Both the position numbers and the translations under genes were made by a program. The notes under the pieces were generated by a model. It had not been told where the DNA came from, made no database searches, and saw only the letters and a program-made list of their open reading frames with translations. This document shows, piece by piece, positions 1 through 6,139 of a DNA stretch of 10,649 bases. This stretch comes from Alphaproteobacteria bacterium. Lineage in GTDB: Bacteria > Pseudomonadota > Alphaproteobacteria > UBA3830. Numbering within the stretch: position 1 is the first letter of the stretch; each line of letters opens with the position of its first letter. The DNA is taken from positions 1 through 10,649 of the forward strand of contig JAFQBQ010000083.1 of assembly GCA_017416635.1 (NCBI GenBank), read 5' to 3'.

Positions 1-457
1 AAAGTAATTTCAATATATTATTAAAAAGTCTGTTGCCCCACTTGTGGCCCAAGGGATAAGCTTTTTCGGAAATTTCTTGTCTGTTCGCAATTACCATGTC
101 TACACGTTTTTGAAAAACCAAATCTACCATTTTCGGAGCATCCTCGGCGTTATATGTGTCATCTCCATCTACTATCACATATATGTCGGCGGAAATATCC
201 GAAAACATTTTTCGAACAACATTTCCTTTTCCTCTTTTTTTGGCTTTTTCTACGATTGCGCCCGCACTTGCAGCTTGTTCAGCAGTTTTATCAGTCGAAC
301 AATTATCATAAACATATATTTTCGCGTAGGGTAAGGCTTTGCGAAAATCCGAAACGACCTTCGATATAGTAAGCTCTTCGTTGTAGCACGGAATCAAAAC
401 AGCTACGTTTGGGATCGTTCGGATTGTTGCGTCGTTAAAGTTATCTCTGCTTACCAT
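1..457 (-). CDS. Family-2 glycosyltransferase, polyprenyl-phosphate sugar transferase-like (3' end cut off by window edge)
   Basis: The reverse strand reads open from an ATG at 457 to the left edge, giving 152 residues with no stop. A GGAGAG ribosome binding site lies about 8 bases before the ATG. The product has a GT-A glycosyltransferase N-terminus: IPCYNEE (22-28) for the nucleotide-binding strand, YDNCSTDKT (50-58), RGKGNVVRKMF (75-85) and the acidic metal-binding motif VDGDDTY (96-102). This pattern resembles the dolichyl-phosphate mannose synthase-like GT2 proteins common in alphaproteobacteria, which move a sugar from a nucleotide donor to a lipid carrier or other acceptor at the inner membrane. 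The donor and acceptor cannot be told from the sequence. Any C-terminal membrane segments lie outside the window. The family call is firm, the substrate unknown. Confidence 0.88.
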   Translation of the reverse strand, partial: MVSRDNFNDATIRTIPNVAVLIPCYNEELTISKVVSDFRKALPYAKIYVYDNCSTDKTAEQAASAGAIVEKAKKRGKGNVVRKMFSDISADIYVIVDGDDTYNAEDAPKMVDLVFQKRVDMVIANRQEISEKAYPLGHKWGNRLFNNILKLL

Positions 458-620
458 TTTCAGCTCTCCAATGCCTTGATGATGGTTGGCGTAAGTTAAA
501 AAAAAGTAAATCGAATCGAAAAAATAGGCTTATTAATAAGGTTAGGTTACAGAAATAGGAAAGGAAGCCGAATAATTTTGGTGTTATCGTGAGGAATATA
601 GTTACGACTTTTCTCATTTT

Positions 621-638
621 CCGTCATTGCGAAGCATG
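621..638. repeat. Partial left arm of the palindromic repeat
   Basis: The 18 bases beginning ccgtcattgcgaagcatg are identical to the left arm of the complete copy starting at 760. No matching right arm follows before the next copy at 665, so this is either a remnant or the outer arm of a nested structure that closes with the degenerate right arm at 871-887. Confidence 0.7.
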
Positions 639-664
639 GAATTCTGACTTTTTACCTTCCTTGA

Positions 665-747
665 CGTCATTGCGAGAAATGAAATTTCGAAGCAATCCCA
701 CCGCAGTTTAATTGGATTGCCGCGTCGCAGTGCTCCTCGCAATGACG
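665..747. repeat. Palindromic repeat, complete copy A
   Basis: Perfect 12-base outer arms cgtcattgcgag (665-676) and ctcgcaatgacg (736-747) enclose a second inverted pair, gcaatcc (692-698) and ggattgc (714-720). Transcribed from either strand, the unit would fold into a long two-part hairpin. Its right half shares a 23-base identical stretch (706-728) with copy B (802-824). The sequence matches the widely dispersed 'gtcattgcgagg...gcggcaatcc' palindromic element seen in many host-associated bacterial genomes. The unit has no coding capacity. Confidence 0.85.
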
Positions 748-759
748 AATTGCCTTAGA

Positions 760-843
760 CCGTCATTGCGAAGCATGAAATGCTGAAGCAATTTCCCCTC
801 CGTTTAATTGGATTGCCGCGTCGCTACGCTCCTCGCAATGACG
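760..843. repeat. Palindromic repeat, complete copy B
   Basis: Outer arms cgtcattgcga (761-771) and tcgcaatgacg (833-843) are perfect inverted repeats. The core keeps ggattgc (810-816), and 802-824 is base-for-base identical to 706-728 in copy A. The two units sit head to tail with a period of 96 bases, which suggests tandem duplication or repeated insertion at the same place. Confidence 0.85.
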
Positions 844-870
844 ATGGAGAGGTTGTTCGGTGACCGCCGG

Positions 871-887
871 GCTCCTTGCAATGATGA
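871..887. repeat. Degenerate right arm of the palindromic repeat
   Basis: The 17 bases gctccttgcaatgatga match the right ends of copies A (732-748) and B (828-844) except for two C-to-T changes. The arm ends exactly one base before the stop codon of the TadE-like gene at 888-890, so the repeat cluster abuts the 3' end of that gene. Confidence 0.7.
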
Positions 888-1658
888 TTAATTAACTATC
901 CCAACGCCTCTTGACCATAGAATATAATGTTTTGCAACTGTAGTGTTGGAGCCTCCATGAAATAATTTTTCAATAAGCGCGCTGGAAAATTTATGTCTTG
1001 CTGTAACGGTTAATACAAAAACGTAACCTTTTGTTACTCCATTTTGCAGTTGTGAAACGCGATTATTTTGTCCGATATCTGAATTAGAGCAACTAACTCC
1101 GCCATATCTTGCTAAACGCACAAGAGTTCCATTTCCCGCTCCGAAATTAGCTGATATCGCATTAGCGGTGGGTTGACCTGTATCTGTTCCATTGATTGGG
1201 AAAACGATCTGCTCACCTCCATACGGTTCAGCGCTCGCCATGGTTTCTAAGCTGGCATATACTCGGCAATAGTATCGAATATATCCGACCGGCATGTATG
1301 AAGGTCGATACTTCGCAAATATTGAATCAAAGCTGCCAACAGTTCTCTCACTGCACAAATGGTAAACACACTCGACGCAAATTTTATCGATAGAAATTTG
1401 TAGCAAATGAATTTTCACCAATTCCAAGCAAAAAAGCATTATATACATCACGACTGGCAGTGTCACCGCAGCTTCGATTAATACTACTCCTGAATGCCTT
1501 TTTTGGAACGAATTAAAAAAATTTAGGTCAAATTTTAAAAAGATACTTTTGAGATTTAAGCAAAGGATTTGAAGATAATCCTTTGATTTTAAAAGGATAT
1601 TACCCTCCCTCGTATGACAAATATTCTTTACAAAATCAAAAATCCGAGTGATTTTCAA
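888..1658 (-). CDS. TadE/TadG-like pseudopilin or pilus-assembly membrane protein
   Basis: The 256-residue product has one clear hydrophobic segment near residues 58-80, preceded by basic residues (QKRHSG). The stretch SGVVLIEAAVTLPVV is the hallmark TadE-like N-terminus: a Gly at 57, a Glu five residues after it (E62) and a Pro at 68, as at prepilin-peptidase sites. The remaining 170 or so residues would be periplasmic and contain several cysteines; I do not recognise a fold there. Such proteins are minor pilins of tight-adherence (Flp) pili. The start is a TTG at 1656-1658 with a strong AAGGAG at 1668-1673, nine bases upstream. This leaves about 56 residues before the TadE motif, longer than usual. 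No other tad genes are visible. The family call is moderately sure, the function inferred. Confidence 0.65.
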   Translation of the reverse strand: MKITRIFDFVKNICHTREGNILLKSKDYLQILCLNLKSIFLKFDLNFFNSFQKRHSGVVLIEAAVTLPVVMYIMLFCLELVKIHLLQISIDKICVECVYHLCSERTVGSFDSIFAKYRPSYMPVGYIRYYCRVYASLETMASAEPYGGEQIVFPINGTDTGQPTANAISANFGAGNGTLVRLARYGGVSCSNSDIGQNNRVSQLQNGVTKGYVFVLTVTARHKFSSALIEKLFHGGSNTTVAKHYILWSRGVGIVN

Positions 1659-1688
1659 TTTAGCTTTCTCCTTATTTTAGCTGAATAC

Positions 1689-1694
1689 ATTATA
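1689..1694 (-). promoter_or_regulatory. Possible -10 box of the TadE-like gene
   Basis: The minus strand reads a perfect TATAAT here, about 30 bases before the TTG start and just upstream of the AAGGAG site. The best -35 at the right distance is poor (TAGCTA), so this is only a candidate. Confidence 0.3.
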
Positions 1695-1825
1695 TCTGAC
1701 GCCGTTTTGATTAGCTAGATGGAATATTCGTTGATGTAAAAGCATGCGGACATAAGATATATTCAATCTCCTTTCAGCAATTTTAAGTCTGAATTATGTT
1801 TTCGAAAAAAATTTTTAGTATTTAC

Positions 1826-1859
1826 TTGACAAAATAGTGAAAAAGTACCATCTTATAAT
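1826..1859 (+). promoter_or_regulatory. Candidate promoter for the permease leader
   Basis: A perfect TTGACA (1826-1831) and a perfect TATAAT (1854-1859) are present, but 22 bases separate them, longer than the usual 16-18. The -10 box alone may be real, with transcription starting near 1866 and only about 13 bases before the small ORF at 1880. The spacing is the weak point. Confidence 0.4.
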
Positions 1860-1879
1860 GTGGTTGCAGGTGAATTTTG

Positions 1880-1978
1880 ATGGCACTGGATATTAAAATG
1901 ACAAATATTCTTTCTGAAAGAGAGCGTGTGCTGTCGTATTCTTTGTTTTTCGTTGCTTTTCGATTTACCGGCTTCTAG
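1880..1978 (+). CDS. Candidate 32-residue Phe/Tyr-rich leader peptide
   Basis: An ATG at 1880, with AGGTGA six bases upstream (1868-1873), opens a 32-codon frame ending in TAG at 1976-1978. Six of its last 13 residues are aromatic: Tyr20, Phe23, Phe24, Phe27, Phe29 and Phe32 in the run YSLFFVAFRFTGF. This resembles the Phe-rich leader peptides of pheA- and pheST-type attenuators. The stop codon overlaps the hairpin at 1967-1983, and the downstream gene belongs to the aromatic amino acid permease family. That the frame is translated, and that it regulates, is inference. The position of the hairpin does not match the classical attenuator layout. It could be a chance ORF in a T-rich leader, where TTT codons are common. 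Confidence 0.4.
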   Translation: MALDIKMTNILSERERVLSYSLFFVAFRFTGF

Positions 1979-1997
1979 CTGGTTGTTGTCTTTTTTT
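1967..1997 (+). terminator. Hairpin followed by a U-run in the permease leader (attenuator candidate)
   Basis: accggc (1967-1972) and gctggt (1978-1983) pair as a six-base stem with one G-U pair and a five-base loop. Seven T residues follow at 1991-1997 after a short TTGTTGTC spacer. The gap to the T-run makes it weaker than a textbook terminator. It lies 100 bases upstream of the permease start, so if it terminates it would control expression of that gene. Confidence 0.35.
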
Positions 1998-2085
1998 ATC
2001 ATTGTGAATTTTTGTTTTTAGCTGCGTTTTGTTAGTTGAATTACTGGGCCGCGACTTTATTTCTATATTTTATTTTGGAGAAAAA

Positions 2086-3294
2086 ATGCATAAACAAATT
2101 ACGTCTATTCTGTTAATTGCGGGGACTTGTATCGGCGGGGGAACAATTGCCCTTCCAATGTCTTTATCTAAATTAGGAATTATTCCGAGTTTTATACTTA
2201 TCGCATTAATTTGGCTTTTGACTTACTACACTTCACTTGTAAGTGTTGAATTAAATTTGCAATCGGAAAGAGGGCTTTCCTTGGGACAATTAGGACAATT
2301 TTTTTCCGGAGAAAAAGCCAAAATTATCGGAGATGGCGGCGTCAAATTGCTGTCATACGCTCTTTTAGCTGTTTACATTTACGGCTGTTCTTCTACTGTT
2401 TTGAAATTACTAGAAGTTTCTCAAATTTATAAGGACGGTAGTTTAATTTGCGTTGAAACATACGTGGCGTTAGTTGTCACCGTCATCTTATTGTTTCCTA
2501 TGAAAATTATATCCGTCTTAAACAACATTTCGTTCACGGCGTTCATTTTGGTTTTCTTGATATTGACGGCCGCGACAACGAGTTTGATAGATTACAACTG
2601 CATTCCTTGGAGCGTGGCGCCGAGCGGTTGGAATTTGATATCAGTAATTACTGTTGTGTTCACTTCGTTCGGATATCAGGTGATTTTCCACACACTGCGT
2701 GATTATCTTGGTAAAGATGCAACGGCTCAGCGGAGAGTGTTTTTCTACGGAAGTCTTATCCCTGTGATTTTGTATATGCTTTGGACAGGTAGTGCCTTGA
2801 GTGCTATTTTCAAAACAAATCCGGAATTCTTCGTGCAAATGTCGGCAGGAAGGATTGATGTGGGAGATTTGGTGAACGAGTTAGCAAATGTATCGCAAAT
2901 GCCCGCGTTCCAAACATTAGTATGGTGGATGTCGCTTCTTGCGATTATTACGTCCATTTTAGGGGTGGGAATCGGATTGTCTTAATCTTTGAATTCTGCC
3001 ATGAAAGACGCCATTCCGTCTTCTTGGATAAGGAAAATTACGGTATCTTTGATAATCGTTGCGCCTGCGTATATTGTTGCTGCGGTTGTTCCGAATGCAT
3101 TCATAAAAGTTCTCGGATTCGCTGGCGCTATCCTAACGGTGATCGCGATTTTACTGCCGATTTATTTGTTATTCAAAGCGAATTTCAAAAATATCTATCT
3201 CAAAGAATTAAAAAAATTGCCTCTAGCAATTTGTGCGATTATTGGAGTTGGGATTATCGTGATTGAACTTTTGGTAAATCACGTAATGGCGTAA
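2086..3294 (+). pseudogene. Aromatic amino acid permease (HAAAP, Trp/Tyr permease family), interrupted by one in-frame TAA
   Basis: The gene starts at ATG 2086 with GGAG at 2077-2080. The first 299 codons encode a multi-span inner-membrane protein with HAAAP features: the N-terminal SILLIAGTCIGGGTIALPM and FTSFGYQVIFHTLRDYL in the middle. Codon 300 (2983-2985) is TAA. The same frame then stays open for 102 codons to TAA 3292-3294, encoding the missing last helices, including the expected PNAFIKVLGFAGA and LLPIYLL segments. The total of about 401 residues equals a normal family member, so this is a point nonsense change and not a frameshift or deletion. A TTA-to-TAA change would explain it. 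The family imports Trp, Tyr or Phe by proton symport. Alternatives are a sequencing error or readthrough. Both halves otherwise look intact, which suggests a recent event. Confidence 0.85.
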
Positions 3295-3382
3295 AAAGAC
3301 GAAAAGAGAGGGGAGGGGCATTTTTCTTTTTTATGATTTGAATTGAATAATGCCTCATTTTTCGCAAAGATTCGGAAAAACT

Positions 3383-3405
3383 CAACGTAGTATGATGTTG
3401 TTTTT
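3383..3405 (+). terminator. Intrinsic terminator after the permease gene
   Basis: caacg (3383-3387) and tgttg (3396-3400) form a five-base stem, with one G-U pair and an eight-base loop, followed directly by TTTTT at 3401-3405. It lies about 90 bases after the permease stop and touches the 3' end of the convergent rnd gene, where a plus-strand terminator is expected. Confidence 0.45.
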
Positions 3406-4012
3406 AATGCACAAACAAAAATTCCGGAGGGATTTCTAACAAATCCAAATCCGATATCAGTTGCAAAGTCTGAAAGCATCTTTGCGCTAGTTCAAAACGA
3501 CCTTCGCGATGCAGCATTTCATCTAAACGAGCTTTCAATGCGTGCAGATACAGAACATCTCCGGCAGCATATTTTAACTGTTCTGGCGAAAGCTCTTCTC
3601 TTCCCCAGTCGGATGTTTGTTCTTGCTTAGAAATTTCTACATCCAAAATATCTTTGCACAGATTCTTTAATCCGTGCTTATCGGTGTATGTGCGAACTAA
3701 TTTCGACGCTATTTTTGTACAATAAATATTTTGAACGTGAATTCCAAATGTGTAATTCAACAGATTGACATCAAAACGAGCAAAATGAAAAATCTTCTGT
3801 ATTTTTTCGTCAACTAACATCTTTCTTAAATTGACTGCATTGTCTTGCTGGCCCTTTAAAATCTGAACAATATGAACATCGCCGTCTTTCGAACACATTT
3901 GGACCAAGCACAATCTGTCGCGCTTGTTATTAAGCCCCATCGCTTCGGTGTCTATCGCAACACTCTCGTCGAACGCCACATCATCAGGTAAATCATTTTG
4001 ATAAAAATACAT
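3404..4012 (-). CDS. rnd: Ribonuclease D-like 3'-5' exonuclease (short, HRDC-less)
   Basis: The 202-residue product is a single DEDDy exonuclease domain. Exo I is IDTEAMG with D21 and E23, Exo II is FHFARFDVNLL with D81, and Exo III is KYAAGDVLYL with Y148 and D152, so all catalytic acids and the tyrosine are present. The C-terminal HRDC domains of E. coli RNase D are absent, as is usual for the short alphaproteobacterial form. The enzyme trims the 3' ends of tRNA and other stable RNA precursors in the cytoplasm using two metal ions. The ATG at 4012 has AAGAGG five bases upstream, and this site begins immediately after the CCA end of tRNA-Leu. The gene therefore probably shares a transcript with that tRNA and with efp. 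Confidence 0.92.
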   Translation of the reverse strand: MYFYQNDLPDDVAFDESVAIDTEAMGLNNKRDRLCLVQMCSKDGDVHIVQILKGQQDNAVNLRKMLVDEKIQKIFHFARFDVNLLNYTFGIHVQNIYCTKIASKLVRTYTDKHGLKNLCKDILDVEISKQEQTSDWGREELSPEQLKYAAGDVLYLHALKARLDEMLHREGRFELAQRCFQTLQLISDLDLLEIPPEFLFVH

Positions 4013-4022
4013 AACAACCTCT

Positions 4023-4109
4023 TGGTGCCCGAAAGAAGAGTCGAACTTCCACCCACTTGCATGGACTAGGACCTGAACCTAGCGCGTCTACCAATTCCGC
4101 CATCCGGGC
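4023..4109 (-). tRNA. tRNA-Leu (anticodon CAG)
   Basis: The minus strand folds as a class II tRNA of 87 bases. The acceptor GCCCGGA pairs with TTCGGGC, followed by A and an encoded CCA (4023-4025). The D-arm is GCGGAATTGGTAGACGCGC, and the anticodon stem CTAGG/CCTAG carries the loop TTCAGGT with CAG at 4073-4075. A long variable arm and a GTTCGACTC T-loop region follow. It reads CUG leucine codons. Only 14 bases separate it from the efp stop and 10 from the rnd start, so it looks like part of a mixed mRNA-tRNA transcript. Confidence 0.97.
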
Positions 4110-4123
4110 ACAAAATAAAAAGA

Positions 4124-4687
4124 CTACTTCGCCTTTTCTACATACGAACCGTCTGAAGTATTTACCACAACTTTAGTACCAGCATCAATATGCGGCGGAA
4201 CCAAAATTCTTACTCCGTTCTCTAACACTGCAGGTTTGTATGATGCGGTCGCCGTTTGACCTTTTACGACAGCATCAGCCTCTACGACAGTCATTACAAC
4301 AGTATCAGGCAAAACTACTCCAATGATTTCTCCCTCGTGAGAAGTTATCGTTACCATCATATTGTCTTGCAAAAATCTGGCGGATTCTCCGATAACATCT
4401 TCATTAATTTGAATTTGGTCGAACGTAGAAGCATTCATAAAAGTAAAGACATTTCCGTCTCTGTACAGCAACTGATATTCATCTTCTTCGAGAGAAACTC
4501 TCTCTAACGCTTCATCAGAACGAAATCTTTCATTCAACTTTGTACCGTTTTTGATATCCTTTAGTTCAGCTTGAACGAACGCTCCACCTTTCCCCGGCTT
4601 CACATGCTGCAGCTTGCAAACCGTCCATAACTTACCATTGTGATCTATTAACATTCCGAGTCTTAATTCGTTTCCACCGATTTTCAT
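4124..4687 (-). CDS. efp: Translation elongation factor P
   Basis: The 187-residue product matches EF-P along its full length, with the N-terminal KOW-like domain and two OB-type domains. The modification loop is HVKPGKGGAF, with Lys33 at the place of E. coli Lys34, so modification by an EpmA-type system is possible; no modification gene is in the window. The C-terminus carries the conserved ILVPPHIDAGTKVVVNTSDGSYVEKAK-type ending. EF-P binds between the P and E sites and relieves ribosomes stalled at polyproline. The frame extends upstream to a TTG at 4702. I prefer the ATG at 4687: it gives the usual family length and has AGG(T) at a suitable distance, in the same context (TTGATAGGT then ATG) as the yqgE start in this window. 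Confidence 0.95.
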   Translation of the reverse strand: MKIGGNELRLGMLIDHNGKLWTVCKLQHVKPGKGGAFVQAELKDIKNGTKLNERFRSDEALERVSLEEDEYQLLYRDGNVFTFMNASTFDQIQINEDVIGESARFLQDNMMVTITSHEGEIIGVVLPDTVVMTVVEADAVVKGQTATASYKPAVLENGVRILVPPHIDAGTKVVVNTSDGSYVEKAK

Positions 4688-4716
4688 AAAATAACCTATC
4701 AAAAACTTTCTCCGTA

Positions 4717-4745
4717 AATTTACGATGATCCGGATGTTTTTCCAA
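4717..4745 (-). promoter_or_regulatory. Candidate efp promoter
   Basis: On the minus strand TTGGAA (4740-4745) and TAAATT (4717-4722) are separated by exactly 17 bases, and each matches the sigma-70 consensus at four of six positions. A transcript from here would have a leader of about 20 bases before the efp ATG. A perfect palindrome cgtaaatttacg (4713-4724) overlaps the -10, and atccggat (4728-4735) lies in the spacer; either could be an operator or chance. Confidence 0.35.
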
Positions 4746-4776
4746 TAGAAAATTTAATTTTTTTGAAAGACGCAAA

Positions 4777-4848
4777 AACAGTTCAGTCGCGATCTAATTC
4801 AAAAAAGGAAGGTATAAATTTAAAGAATAAGATCGCTTATGAACTGTT
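4777..4848. repeat. Long imperfect inverted repeat between the patatin-like gene and efp
   Basis: aacagttca (4777-4785) pairs with tgaactgtt (4840-4848), and gcgatct (4789-4795) with agatcgc (4830-4836), with a symmetric three-base internal mismatch. attc/gaat can extend the stem inward, leaving a loop of roughly 25 bases. On the minus strand it lies downstream of the patatin-like gene and is followed by TTTTT, so it may serve as its terminator, although the loop is large for that. It could also be a small mobile palindromic element. No second copy is seen in the window. Confidence 0.55.
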
Positions 4849-4856
4849 AAAACTTA

Positions 4857-4871
4857 TCAGATATTATCTGA
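4857..4871. repeat. Perfect 15-base palindrome after the patatin-like gene
   Basis: tcagata (4857-4863) and tatctga (4865-4871) are perfect inverted arms around one central base, ten bases past the patatin-like stop codon. On the minus strand TAAGTTTT follows, so it may add to 3'-end formation; a protein-binding site is an alternative. Confidence 0.4.
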
Positions 4872-4881
4872 AACTCTGCGA

Positions 4882-5934
4882 TTAAACGAAGTTGCTAAAC
4901 ACCTCTTCATCAAGGGAATGTTGTTTTGTTCCAATTTTCTCTTTATGAGCCTTCAACCAATTGTCGGCGGTCGACCTTCCTGCTTCTTTAAGCATTTGCA
5001 AGAAATCCCAATCGGTATTTAACGCACTGGTCAGATTCAGTCCGCGGAATGCATCCTCATTTTTAATCAAATGAATATTCATACGCTTTACCGATGGATC
5101 TTTGATGATTCCGTCGTCAATCATCTTTGTGATCATATGAATTGCTCGCATCTCTCGAACAAGACAGTTGTTGTAGGTAATTTCCTTGTACCTATCTTGA
5201 ATGGCCGCGTGAGTCGTCGGAATCTCAGAACAATGAGTTCTGGTCAACTGAATTAAAATAATGTCAGTCGCTTCACAATTATATATCAGTGGATAAATGG
5301 CAGGGTTTGCGATGTAACCACCGTCCCAATAATACTCCCCATCGACTTTTGCTGCTTGGTACAAGAACGGCAAACACGCAGAAGCCATCAACGCGTCAGG
5401 GCAGAACTGATCATTTGAGAAAATTTTAATCCTTCCAGTCTTTACGTGGGTAGCTCCCAAGAAAATCTTGTGCTCCTTATTTTCACGAATTGCTTGGAAA
5501 TCGAAAAAGTCTCGCAAATAATCCTCAAATGGGTTGTAATTTGTCGGATTCATCTGATACGGAGACAAAAACAGTCCCAAAAAGTTCATTATCATAGGCC
5601 CTGGTGAACGATCTAAGTTATAATACTTGTTGTACTTATCAATAGGATTTAATTGATAAGGAGAAATCTTTTTCGCCATTTCAGCCATGCCGCGCCAATA
5701 ATCATTAAGTTTTGCGCGCGCTCCAGCATTTCCTCCGTGAATAACACCATCTATAAGCGATGCGGCATTCATTCCTCCTGCACTGGTTCCAGAAGCACCT
5801 TCGAAATAAAGATCATTTTCCTCTAGCAATCTATCCATAACACCCCAAGCGAACGCTCCGTGAGCACCGCCGCCTTGCATGGCTATAGAAACTTTTTTTA
5901 TTCCCTTTTTCTTGTCTTGATTATTTTCAGTCAT
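4882..5934 (-). CDS. Patatin-like phospholipase
   Basis: The 350-residue product carries every catalytic element of a patatin domain: the oxyanion glycine motif QGGGAHGAF (20-28), the nucleophile elbow GTSAGG with Ser51, and the DGG motif with Asp204, the dyad partner. Patatins are acyl hydrolases, usually phospholipase A1/A2. In Rickettsia, relatives act on host membranes during escape and entry; a similar role here is inference. The N-terminus is polar (MTENNQDKKKG) with no Sec signal peptide, so the enzyme is cytosolic or exported by a leaderless route. Two similar motifs, SPYQLNP (91-97) and SPYQMNP (124-130), occur in the region between nucleophile and lid. The ATG at 5934 has GAAGGAG five bases upstream. 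Folding is inferred, but the family is certain. Confidence 0.92.
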   Translation of the reverse strand: MTENNQDKKKGIKKVSIAMQGGGAHGAFAWGVMDRLLEENDLYFEGASGTSAGGMNAASLIDGVIHGGNAGARAKLNDYWRGMAEMAKKISPYQLNPIDKYNKYYNLDRSPGPMIMNFLGLFLSPYQMNPTNYNPFEDYLRDFFDFQAIRENKEHKIFLGATHVKTGRIKIFSNDQFCPDALMASACLPFLYQAAKVDGEYYWDGGYIANPAIYPLIYNCEATDIILIQLTRTHCSEIPTTHAAIQDRYKEITYNNCLVREMRAIHMITKMIDDGIIKDPSVKRMNIHLIKNEDAFRGLNLTSALNTDWDFLQMLKEAGRSTADNWLKAHKEKIGTKQHSLDEEVFSNFV

Positions 5935-6061
5935 AAAAACTCCTTCAAATTAATATCTTTTTTCAGTTTGATTAATAAAACTTAATATTTCGTTAAAATT
6001 GCGTATTTTTATAAAATTTTAGTTAATGTGCGAATTCAAATAAAATATTTAGTGTTATCGG

Positions 6062-6139
6062 ATGATAAAATTAGGTATTATGTCACTAATGGTGGACGAA
6101 GTTATCCGTAGAATGAATCGAAAAGGAAAGATAACGTAA
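6062..6139 (+). CDS. Candidate 25-codon upstream ORF overlapping the folE start
   Basis: An ATG at 6062 opens a 25-codon frame, rich in Met and Arg/Lys, whose TAA stop shares its last A with the folE ATG in the string TAATG. Such overlaps are typical of translational coupling. No good ribosome binding site precedes the first ATG; the in-frame ATG at 6080 (19 codons) has only AGG nearby. The peptide is not recognised. It may be a chance frame in the folE leader. Confidence 0.22.
   Translation: MIKLGIMSLMVDEVIRRMNRKGKIT

Larger units (their letters stand above)
458..887. other. Gene-free stretch holding a palindrome and a repeat cluster
   Basis: No convincing ORF is seen on either strand in these 430 bases, which lie between the TadE-like gene and the glycosyltransferase, both on the minus strand. 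A perfect 12-base palindrome, cttattaataag, sits at 529-540. From 621 to 887 the stretch is filled by copies and half-copies of a 'cgtcattgcga' palindromic repeat, listed separately. No confident promoter for the glycosyltransferase could be picked. Confidence 0.7.

Noticed and set aside
44..369. Two plus-strand ORFs near the left edge
   Set aside because: They are antisense to the glycosyltransferase, whose motifs are unambiguous on the minus strand.
665..843. CRISPR array
   Set aside because: Only two units, each itself palindromic with a long identical core, and no regular spacers or cas genes.
1677..1766. 30-codon minus-strand ORF upstream of the TadE-like gene, starting at TTG after AAAGGAG
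   Set aside because: The ribosome binding site is only about one base from the TTG, the -10 candidate lies within it, and the peptide is unrecognised.
2029..2085. Upstream TTG start extending the permease by 19 residues
   Set aside because: ATG 2086 has a good GGAG site and yields the usual HAAAP N-terminus; the extension is not family-like.
2922..3266. Frameshift explanation for the broken permease, using an overlapping 114-codon frame
   Set aside because: That frame encodes no permease-like sequence. The missing C-terminal helices are in the same frame as the first part, after the TAA.
6102..6110. TTATCCGTA as a DnaA box
   Set aside because: It differs from the TTATCCACA consensus at two positions, and the only similar site, near 9680, lies in a coding region. 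There is no origin-like cluster.
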